From assembly GCA_022008415.1 (NCBI GenBank), contig JAIRBC010000032.1, forward strand, positions 1 to 40,859: a stretch of 40,859 nt of DNA, given 5' to 3'. This document shows positions 35,504-40,859 of the stretch, piece by piece. Position numbers and translations under genes: made by a program. The stretch's first letter is position 1, and every line of letters starts with the position of its first letter. Below the pieces are notes generated by a model that was not told the DNA's origin, made no database searches, and saw nothing but the letters and a program-made list of their open reading frames with translations. This DNA is from Cerina litoralis. Its GTDB lineage: Bacteria > Bacteroidota > Bacteroidia > Flavobacteriales > Flavobacteriaceae.

Positions 35504-36559
35504 TTAAACCAGTCTTGGCTTTTCTCGAAAATCTTTGGGGTTGGTAATTGAACTTGTTCCCTCCAAAACCAAATAAAATTGTACGCCAAACAAGAGGGAA
35601 GCGATCACTAAATGTATAGGCTGCGTCCCATAGGGAAAGTCCAGATAGTACATCGCCATTCCGCTGAGAACCGCTAAAAGAATAAGAAACATTACCCAGT
35701 TTATTTTGTCATATCCCAACCCCAATTTATAAATTTTATAGGCTATATAAAGGTTGAGCAACACCACCAAAATGGAAAATGACCGGTGGATATAAAATTG
35801 CAGGTAGGGTTTTTGCAACCATAGGTTTTGTGCATTTTCCCCTACCAGTTTCACTTGTTCGTCTACAAATTGCCGTACTTCCGTGCCAAGGATTACCTGG
35901 ATCAAAGTGATGAAAAGGGCGAGCCAAAGTAGTTGGGTAGTCCTTTTGTTATAAGGACGCTTTTTAACCGGACTTTTTGTTCTAAAAATTAGGTAAAGAA
36001 TCATAGCAACTATTACCAGCGCCATGACCATATGGATCGTAATTTTTACAGGTTCCAAAACGGAGTAAACGACTACGGCTCCTAGCCACGCCTGAAACCC
36101 CATGCAAAAAACTACCAGCCATGAAAGTATTGTGATCAACTTCATTTTTTTCCAGTAGGTTATCGAAGCGATGGCCATAAATAAGGTTGCAAGACCTGCC
36201 AAGGCCCCAAACAATCGGTTGATAAACTCCGTCCAGGTATGAGCGGCATTAAAAACGGCATAATCGTGTTTGGTATAGGGATTCCAATTTTCGGGATCGT
36301 AGTTGCTGGAAGTAACAAAGCTCCTGGTGGCCACCCAAAGGGATTCATTTCTTATAATGACTTCGCCTTTCTTAAAAGTTTTGTGTTCTTGCCATTGCAA
36401 TTCGGAAATATCGGTAGGGGGGATATAGTGACCAAAACATTTAGGCCAATCCGGACATCCCATTCCACTACCCGTCATCCTTACCACTGTACCTGCGATA
36501 ATAACGAGGTAGACCGTGACCAGGGCAACTTTGGCGATACTCCTAAAATGATTATGCAT
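35504..36559 (-). CDS. ctaA: Heme A synthase (CtaA/COX15)
   Basis: The 351-residue inner-membrane enzyme oxidises heme O to heme A for cytochrome oxidase. About eight membrane helices are visible. Conserved His-containing segments include AAHTWTEFINRLFGAL near residues 107-122, VKITIHMVMAL, and FYIHRSFSILVV. The N-terminal GSGMGCPDWPKCFGHYIPP contains the family Cys pair. It has a good promoter right upstream, with a leader of only about 13 nt. It is separated from parA by 225 bp and is probably its own transcript. Confidence 0.95.
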   Translation of the reverse strand: MHNHFRSIAKVALVTVYLVIIAGTVVRMTGSGMGCPDWPKCFGHYIPPTDISELQWQEHKTFKKGEVIIRNESLWVATRSFVTSSNYDPENWNPYTKHDYAVFNAAHTWTEFINRLFGALAGLATLFMAIASITYWKKMKLITILSWLVVFCMGFQAWLGAVVVYSVLEPVKITIHMVMALVIVAMILYLIFRTKSPVKKRPYNKRTTQLLWLALFITLIQVILGTEVRQFVDEQVKLVGENAQNLWLQKPYLQFYIHRSFSILVVLLNLYIAYKIYKLGLGYDKINWVMFLILLAVLSGMAMYYLDFPYGTQPIHLVIASLLFGVQFYLVLEGTSSITNPKDFREKPRLV

Positions 36560-36578
36560 GCTTAAATTTAGTAGGCTC

Positions 36579-36608
36579 CAAAATTACTACTCTTTTTGTT
36601 TTGTGCAA
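36579..36608 (-). promoter_or_regulatory. ctaA promoter, TTG-19-TAATTTTG
   Basis: On the minus strand, TTG (36606-36608) and TAATTTTG (36579-36586) are separated by exactly 19 nt, an excellent match to the Bacteroidota -33/-7 consensus. The -7 box ends 19 bp before the ctaA ATG. Confidence 0.75.
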
Positions 36609-37037
36609 AGAGGATTGTGTTTGTCTATCGTTACAAAACTGCTTTCAAAATGGAAAATAGATCTTTTCTTTCCCTTTCCTTTTTCCGTCAGGCCCATGCC
36701 GTGCCAGAATAATGTTGTAGGACTGGCGACCAGTCAGGTTCCCTCTTTTTCTTTATTTTCAAGATTTAAAATTATTTACCGTAACCGTAAAAACGGAAAA
36801 TGAGATAAATACCCTATTCTGTTAGGTTGCCCCGGTTTATATTGAAATCTCCTTATGGGTCAAATATGACCACAAGTTTGACTGCGTAGACAGTTATAGA
36901 CCACGGCCGAAAATTCCGGTGGTGCGATAAATTATTATACACCGGTTGACAGGAGATTTTGAAGAAGGGGGTAATTCAATACGGGGCAACTGCGGAACAG
37001 CCCCATTAGGGAGGTCCTTTATTTAATTTATTTTGGG
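36609..37037. other. Long intergenic stretch, no gene recognised
   Basis: No credible gene is seen between ctaA and the tRNA gene. The region holds a 6-bp inverted repeat with a 3-nt loop (GACTGG CGA CCAGTC, 36721-36735) and a GC-rich imperfect hairpin near 36901-36925 (CCACGGCCG with CCGGTGG). Short frames here have no family features and odd composition. A small RNA cannot be excluded. Confidence 0.45.
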
Positions 37038-37067
37038 TTGCTTCCTTTGTTTATTTTATTAATTTTG
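37038..37067 (+). promoter_or_regulatory. Probable tRNA-Arg promoter, TTG-19-TAATTTTG
   Basis: TTG (37038-37040) and TAATTTTG (37060-37067) are 19 nt apart, matching the consensus exactly. Transcription would start near 37073, about 150 nt before the mature tRNA, so a processed leader is implied. Confidence 0.6.
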
Positions 37068-37220
37068 CAGCCGGAATAAAATTTGGCATTGGCCTTTTAT
37101 GAAGATATCGTAGACTTGTGAGCTGCGCAGCTTTACGGTACCACGTCCTAATGGATACCTTTAGCTTTGAAAAAGGTTTTACTTTATTAGCAAAGGATTT
37201 GAAATAGTCAAAATAGCAAT

Positions 37221-37294
<74 letters not shown>

Positions 37295-37300
37295 CCTCTG

Positions 37301-37335
37301 AAACCCCCTATATACAGGGGGTTTTGTTGTTTTAT
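37301..37335 (+). terminator. Intrinsic terminator after tRNA-Arg
   Basis: The stem AAACCCCCT (37301-37309) pairs with AGGGGGTTT (37316-37324), followed by a T-rich run (TTTTGTTGTTTT). Confidence 0.85.
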
Positions 37336-37367
37336 GGAAATTCAAGATGTAAAAAAAATTCGAAAAA

Positions 37368-37389
37368 GTGCATAGTTTGTGCATAGTTT
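37368..37389. repeat. Tandem 11-mer GTGCATAGTTT, possible att or recombinase site
   Basis: GTGCATAGTTT occurs twice back to back (37368-37378 and 37379-37389). It lies between the tRNA terminator and the integrase remnant. That position suits an arm-type integrase or excisionase site, or part of the attachment region. Confidence 0.6.
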
Positions 37390-37482
37390 TTGATTTTAAC
37401 AGTAGTTTAATATATTTTGGACTCAATTGGATTGATTTGAATGCAAAATAGTGAGCTGTAATCGTAAAGCCACTAACCTCAG

Positions 37483-37839
37483 TTGATGCTTGCCGGCACC
37501 ACGAAAGACAAAATAACCAATTCCTATTATATCTTTCCGGAACTTAAAACAATATCATTTCAGGATTTCAAGGCGATTTACACAAGGCTCAAAACCGTTA
37601 TCACAAGACTGAATGACAACCTAGCCGACATTGCAACCCTAGCCAAAATAGATAAGAAGATTACCAACCATATAGCCAGGCATAGTATTGGTAATATTGC
37701 CGGGGATAAAGTATCGCCCCAAATGCTTCAGAAATTATATAGGCATACCCATCTTAGTACGACCATTTGCTATCAGGGAAATTTTATTCACAAAAACGCC
37801 GATGAGGTCTTAGAAGCCATCATTGATTTTTCGAATTAG
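37483..37839 (+). pseudogene. Truncated tyrosine recombinase (C-terminal part)
   Basis: The 118 residues match only the C-terminal catalytic part of phage-type tyrosine integrases. The HxxR box is HIARHS, and YRHTHLSTTICYQ holds the final His and the nucleophile Tyr. The preceding FPELKTISFQDF and LADIATLAKIDKKITN also fit. The N-terminal SAM-like arm domain and the first catalytic Arg and Lys are missing; a TAA codon lies 9 bp upstream in the same frame. The reading frame begins TTG-ATG at 37483. It is therefore probably non-functional, the leftover of the enzyme that placed an element at tRNA-Arg. Confidence 0.82.
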
Positions 37840-38146
37840 TTGGTAATAATTTTTGTTAAAAAAACAAACACTTGTCCCTTCCGTTATTCTTACACTTTAC
37901 ACCGTAAAAGCTACTTATTATGGGGTTTAGTGTTATAAAGCGTAATTTTACAAACTATTAAAATGAGACAATGTGGCACAATACCAATAGCAATAAAAAA
38001 ACTCGTCAATATAGCACCGTAAAACGCTCATTAATGGTACTATGCCATTTGACAAAAAAATGTTAATTTGGTAGGGTTCGTATAAAATGACATGATCAAT
38101 AAACATATTCCTTCGTTTTGTGTCTTTGAAATAAACAACCTGAAAA
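37840..38146. other. AT-rich spacer with two CACCGTAAAA copies
   Basis: This 307-bp gap has no gene. CACCGTAAAA occurs at 37900-37909 and 38015-38024, each followed by a similar segment ending ATTATGG or ATTAATGG, so a degenerate direct repeat of about 24 bp is spaced 115 bp apart. A weak -7-like TGTCTTTG lies near 38126, about 20 bp before the next start codon. Confidence 0.4.
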
Positions 38147-38494
38147 ATGGATTTAAAAACATTTATTACCCAATCTTTGACAGAAATTATCGATGGTGTT
38201 GTCGATGCTCAAAAATTTGCTCTGGAAAAAGAAGCGAAAATTAACCCAAAGGGATTGAGCCTTCTTAAATCAAATCCAAGCCAATCTACTTTTAGTGATG
38301 GTAGAAGAGAAAACTTTACACAGATGATTGATTTTGATATTGCTGTTAGTGCAAATCAAGACATAAAGGATAAAGGAGGAATTGGAGTTTTTGCTGGTGC
38401 TATTGGAATAGGAGGACAAATGGAAAACCAAGAGACTAATTCGAAAGTTAGTAGAATAAAATTCTCCATTCCAATATTTTTACCAACATCTTAA
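38147..38494 (+). CDS. Small protein resembling trypco2
   Basis: The 115-residue soluble protein has an N-terminal helix (LKTFITQSLTEIIDGVVDAQKFALEKEA) followed by a strand-rich half: MIDFDIAVSANQ, a Gly-rich GGIGVFAGAIGIGGQ, then SRIKFSIPIFLP. This helix, acidic strand, Gly-rich loop and final beta-strand order is like the trypsin-co-occurring domain 2 (trypco2), known from predicted bacterial conflict systems. No trypsin-like protease is next to it, so the link is tentative. It lies 9 bp before a DUF2158 gene and both are AT-rich compared with the core genes. Confidence 0.6.
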   Translation: MDLKTFITQSLTEIIDGVVDAQKFALEKEAKINPKGLSLLKSNPSQSTFSDGRRENFTQMIDFDIAVSANQDIKDKGGIGVFAGAIGIGGQMENQETNSKVSRIKFSIPIFLPTS

Positions 38495-38503
38495 ATCGAA
38501 AAT

Positions 38504-38728
38504 ATGGCAAAATATACAATTAGAGACTTTGCAAAAGGGGACCAAGTTTATCATTTAAGCAATTCCAAATTGAAAATGGTAGTTGTTGAAGTTTTAACAG
38601 ATGAAAATGAAATTTCTTGTAGATGGGTTGACAATGACGGACGGACACAATCTGTTAGATTTATAACAGAGGAATTGGGCAAAACTGATGATTTAAGACC
38701 TCGCTTGAAGACTATAACTAAGATATAA
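38504..38728 (+). CDS. YodC/DUF2158-type small protein
   Basis: This 74-residue protein starts MAKYTIRDFAKGDQVYHL. The pattern GDxV-HLSNSKLKMVVVEV, then ISCRWVDNDGRTQSVRF and a final ITEEL, agrees with DUF2158 (YodC-like) small beta-barrel proteins. Their function is unknown. It is likely co-transcribed with the trypco2-like gene, with 9 bp between them. Composition is AT-rich, as in the neighbours. Confidence 0.7.
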   Translation: MAKYTIRDFAKGDQVYHLSNSKLKMVVVEVLTDENEISCRWVDNDGRTQSVRFITEELGKTDDLRPRLKTITKI

Positions 38729-38968
38729 AACCACACACAACAAACTTATATAAAATACGCGCTTAAGGTTTTACCGAAATGTCCGTGTGATATTTAAAGG
38801 GGTTCAAAATCTTTGTGATAGTATTATGGCAAAAAAAAACTAATCCACATAATACTTTCCTAAGGGCTTAATTGAAATGGTAGTTACCTGTCTGACTCTT
38901 ACTTTTCTAATACCGTAATAGAACATGGCAAAACAATTTTACTGCTAACTGACAAAGGGATTTTAAAG
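38729..38968. other. AT-rich spacer before the GIY-YIG gene
   Basis: This 240-bp spacer contains no frame of note. It opens with ACCACACACAACAAAC just after the DUF2158 stop codon. No clean hairpin terminator or promoter was found. Confidence 0.45.
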
Positions 38969-39403
38969 ATGTTTAAAGAATTGAAGAAATATAAACACAC
39001 CAACCATTTTTTGTTTAAACCAACTGACAATTTAAGAATGTCTTGTAATGCACCGACAAACAAAAGTGGAATTTATATATTTTACGCTATAAGTAATGGA
39101 CAAACTGAACTTATCTATATCGGGCGTTCGGGTGAAATCAAATCTGATTCATCGCTATTCATTCGTAAAGCTGGACTTGGAGGACTAAAAGACAGACTTG
39201 TAAACGGAAAACAATTTGGGTTACCAAGAAGAAACTCATTAAGAACGCAAATGCTTATAGAAGAAATCGAAAAATTAGATATTTACTGGTATGTCACTCA
39301 CAATGATAAATTTACTGATTGTCCAAGAGTTTTAGAAAATAAACTCTTACTAAAATATTACAACATTCACAGTCGGCTTCCAAAATGGAATAATGCATTT
39401 TAA
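38969..39403 (+). CDS. GIY-YIG-type endonuclease domain protein
   Basis: The 144-residue protein is essentially one GIY-YIG-like domain. The two name motifs appear as SGIYIFYA (GIY) and LIYIGRSG (YIG). They are followed by the conserved Arg of GGLKDRLVNGKQF, the catalytic Glu of RVLENKLLLKYY, and an Asn in the closing LPKWNNAF. The family cuts DNA with one metal ion. A single-domain stand-alone form in mobile DNA could be a homing, restriction or repair nuclease. It lies 9 bp before the next gene, suggesting a two-gene unit. Confidence 0.82.
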   Translation: MFKELKKYKHTNHFLFKPTDNLRMSCNAPTNKSGIYIFYAISNGQTELIYIGRSGEIKSDSSLFIRKAGLGGLKDRLVNGKQFGLPRRNSLRTQMLIEEIEKLDIYWYVTHNDKFTDCPRVLENKLLLKYYNIHSRLPKWNNAF

Positions 39404-39412
39404 AAATATATT

Positions 39413-39850
39413 ATGGACTTTAATTTACTCATTTCTTCAATACAGCTTGCAATAGCTGCTTTTCAACTTAAACTTGACCATTTCAGAAAACCCAGCAACC
39501 GAAGTGATGCATCAGAATTAAATAGATTTTATGACTTAGGCGAAGCAATTAGGATTTTGGAATACGCCTTGGCCGAAACTGTTTCTTTTATTGGACAAAA
39601 TAATAATAGAGAACCTAATCCAAGATTGGCATCATTATGGACAAAAGCTTCAAACAGTATCAGAAAAATCAGGGACGAAGCTGATCTTGTAGACTTGACG
39701 TTCGAAAAGAATCCTTATTGGAGAAATCCGGAGTTTTATCAAGGACAAAATGGAAGTATATTACAACGCATCTCCTTGGAAAATGTTCTTGTTCAACTTA
39801 GACAATTAAGGACTTCCTATGACAAACTTCAAAAAAAGATAAATGGATAA
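39413..39850 (+). CDS. Unknown helical protein paired with GIY-YIG gene
   Basis: The 145-residue protein is not recognised. It looks almost all helical, with a hydrophobic N-terminal helix (LLISSIQLAIAAFQL), then a charged helix around LNRFYDLGEAIRILEYALAE and a C-terminal helix LENVLVQLRQLRTSYDKLQKKI that may form a coiled coil. There is no signal peptide. It starts 9 bp after the GIY-YIG stop codon, so it is probably co-translated. It could be a partner, inhibitor or specificity factor of the nuclease; this is inference. Confidence 0.7.
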   Translation: MDFNLLISSIQLAIAAFQLKLDHFRKPSNRSDASELNRFYDLGEAIRILEYALAETVSFIGQNNNREPNPRLASLWTKASNSIRKIRDEADLVDLTFEKNPYWRNPEFYQGQNGSILQRISLENVLVQLRQLRTSYDKLQKKING

Positions 39851-40244
39851 AAAAACAATTGGCTATAACAATGGCTCATTGAAAACATGGTGTTAAGTGT
39901 TAAAATCATTGGCTTTGTCGAGTTAATATATCAGCCAAATATTTTGATTTGGCTCTTGATTTAAAAAAGATAAGAACAAAATACAAACGTTTTAAGTAAG
40001 CGCAGGCCAGAAATGAAACGGACTGGTGACCGCCCAACACAATGTTAAGTAAGACTTCTCGAAGATTTTATTTTTATTTTCGGCAGAATGAGAATTAACA
40101 AAGAATTCTTTTGAAAAAGCAGTATTTCAAAACAACTAAAATCCTAAAATCCACTCTTTTTCCTCACCCATTTCTCAAATCTTCGTATTCCGGTTGTTAA
40201 TAACTACAAATTTTCTGTTATTTCGGCAGTAGTGCCACAATTTC
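39851..40244. other. Non-coding spacer with attC-like motifs and a hairpin
   Basis: The spacer starts GGCTATAACAATGGCTCATTG soon after the stop codon and later holds GCCCAAC (RYYYAAC form) followed by GTTAAGT (GTTRRRY form) near 40030-40050. The order resembles integron attC boundaries, but a full fold was not shown. A perfect 8-bp hairpin lies inside it: AGCCAAAT (39933-39940) with ATTTGGCT (39947-39954). No frame is credible here. Confidence 0.4.
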
Positions 40245-40278
40245 ATTTGAATCCATTTGAATTCATCTGGATTCAAAT
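40245..40278. promoter_or_regulatory. Triple ATTTGAATCCA repeat, operator- or iteron-like
   Basis: ATTTGAATCCA (40245-40255) is followed 10 bp later by ATTTGAATTCA (40255-40265), then by the exact inverse TGGATTCAAAT (40268-40278). The 10-bp step puts the two direct copies on the same DNA face. It lies about 185 bp upstream of the HTH gene. It could bind the HTH protein, an integrase arm domain, or an initiator. Confidence 0.6.
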
Positions 40279-40350
40279 AATATTTAAACCCACTTAATTT
40301 GGCATAAATCGATATAACCAATTGTCTGCCAGTTATGTGTGAATAACTAT

Positions 40351-40360
40351 TTGGGCCCAA
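40351..40360. promoter_or_regulatory. 10-bp palindrome TTGGGCCCAA
   Basis: This is a perfect GC-centred palindrome in the AT-rich leader of the HTH gene. It could be a regulator site; a chance match is possible at this length. Confidence 0.3.
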
Positions 40361-40416
40361 TACTTTCTTCCCTAACCTATTTCCCTACATTTATTCCAAC
40401 AATCCTACTCAAGGAA

Positions 40417-40434
40417 AACAAAAGCGCTTTTGTT
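40417..40434. promoter_or_regulatory. 18-bp perfect palindrome, probable operator
   Basis: AACAAAAGCGCTTTTGTT is perfectly symmetric and ends 27 bp upstream of the HTH start codon, where a dimeric regulator would control the gene. No T-run follows, so it is not a terminator. Confidence 0.6.
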
Positions 40435-40461
40435 CATTTCGTAACATTTAAAAAACAACAA

Positions 40462-40719
40462 ATGGACAATTTATTTATTATCGAACGGCTAGATCGTCTG
40501 GAAAAACTGATGACTGCCCATAAGGAGGTACTGACCTTCGAGGAAACCTGTGACTATATGGGAATATCCAGAAGCTTCCTGTACAAACTGACCTCTTCGG
40601 GGAACATCCCCCACTCCAAGCCCAACGGCAAGCTTATCTTTTTCGAGAAGGCCAAGATCAACGCATGGTTGCTTCAAAATGAGCCGAGATCCGCACATGA
40701 CATCGAAGGCCTGGCCTAA
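40462..40719 (+). CDS. Excisionase-family helix-turn-helix protein
   Basis: Using the ATG at 40462 gives 85 residues. An upstream frame start at 40339 would add a 41-residue leader crossing the palindrome and is rejected. The N-terminal helix (IIERLDRLEKLMTAHKE) may form a dimer. The winged HTH follows: LTFEETCDYMGISRSFLYKLTSSG, NIPHSKPNGKLIFFEKAKINAWL. This is the HTH_17/MerR-like excisionase type, frequent next to the replication genes of Bacteroidota mobile elements. It precedes the truncated gene at the edge by 64 bp. Its GC content is higher than that of the cargo genes. Confidence 0.88.
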   Translation: MDNLFIIERLDRLEKLMTAHKEVLTFEETCDYMGISRSFLYKLTSSGNIPHSKPNGKLIFFEKAKINAWLLQNEPRSAHDIEGLA

Positions 40720-40768
40720 ACTTTAGGCCACTTTTAATTCACAAGCACCATGGGAACGCCCATGGTGC
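40712..40768 (+). promoter_or_regulatory. Two hairpins at the HTH stop codon and before the next gene
   Basis: TGGCCTAAA (40712-40720) and TTTAGGCCA (40722-40730) form a 9-bp inverted repeat across the HTH stop codon. A second, stronger one pairs GCACCATGGG (40745-40754) with CCCATGGTGC (40759-40768) around AACG. No T-run follows either, so attenuation, RNA processing or a recombination or replication signal are as likely as termination. Confidence 0.6.
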
Positions 40769-40783
40769 AAAAATCACATTATT

Positions 40784-40859
40784 ATGGAAGAGATACCCTA
40801 TATAAGGGCCGGCACGACCTATTACAAAATGGTGATGTCGCCGACCATAAACGGAGATT
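40784..40859 (+). CDS. Start of an element gene, possibly primase/helicase (partial)
   Basis: An open frame runs from ATG 40784 to the window end, giving 25 residues that begin MEEIPYIRAGTTYYKMV. This start resembles primase/helicase-like proteins that follow excisionase-type HTH genes in Bacteroidota mobile elements. The fragment is too short to assign firmly. Its position after the HTH gene is the main support. Confidence 0.5.
   Translation, partial: MEEIPYIRAGTTYYKMVMSPTINGD

Noticed and set aside
36558-36803. Open frame of 81 codons upstream of ctaA on plus
   Set aside because: It crosses the ctaA promoter, has no recognisable domain and an amino-acid make-up unlike neighbouring genes.
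40339-40461. Upstream start of the HTH gene
   Set aside because: The extra 41 residues cover the 18-bp palindrome and AT-rich leader and do not resemble the family.
37340-40859. Complete known anti-phage system
   Set aside because: No restriction-modification pair, Cas, Abi or retron component was recognised; only single small domains suggest a defence role.

Overview
The window is a stretch of chromosome from a member of the Flavobacteriaceae (Bacteroidota), probably a marine polysaccharide degrader of the Zobellia/Maribacter/Arenibacter type. The family-level call rests on four things: promoter elements of the TAnnTTTG type, AT-rich leaders without Shine-Dalgarno sequences, the parA-parB-DUF5683-dapB-lepB-wbqC gene order, and the rlmD-DUF6452-DUF6048 trio. 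The genus is a guess.

Layout. 1-93: 3' end of a 5S rRNA gene and its terminator, so an rRNA operon lies to the left. 123-1999 (minus): a MetE-core protein translationally coupled to a UlaG-like metallohydrolase. 2167-11069: a carbohydrate-oxidation locus with an exported ThuA protein (minus), then on plus a DUF6807/PmoA lipoprotein, two Gfo/Idh/MocA oxidoreductases (one Tat-like, one lipoprotein), mannonate dehydratase UxuA, and a large lipoprotein dehydrogenase with a C-terminal cytochrome c. 11243-16425: DUF4268, a ZIP transporter, a THUMP RNA methyltransferase and the rlmD-DUF6452-DUF6048 trio. 16553-22104: GH27 alpha-galactosidase, ornithine aminotransferase with a possible leader peptide, an exported S66 carboxypeptidase and a CarboxypepD_reg-like protein. 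22322-25909: metallophosphoesterase, alpha/beta esterase and a GNAT-nitrilase fusion. 26076-29386: inositol oxygenase, its probable sodium symporter and an esterase. 29533-36559: the housekeeping block wbqC, lepB, dapB, DUF5683, parB, parA, and then ctaA.

36560-40859 is the accessory end. A tRNA-Arg(UCU) with a terminator is followed by a tandem 11-mer, a truncated tyrosine recombinase, and AT-rich cargo: a possible trypco2 protein, a YodC/DUF2158 protein, a GIY-YIG nuclease and an unknown partner. After that come an operator-rich leader, an excisionase-type HTH gene and the first 25 codons of what may be a primase/helicase. This looks like the tRNA-proximal end of an integrated element that continues past the right edge.

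How the genes work together. Inositol oxygenase makes D-glucuronate and UxuA acts further down glucuronate catabolism, so the two sugar loci may feed one route. ThuA plus Gfo/Idh/MocA plus the cytochrome-linked dehydrogenase suggest extracytoplasmic oxidation of sugars to keto intermediates. The least described parts are this periplasmic oxidation locus and the small-gene cargo with its regulatory repeats in the accessory end.
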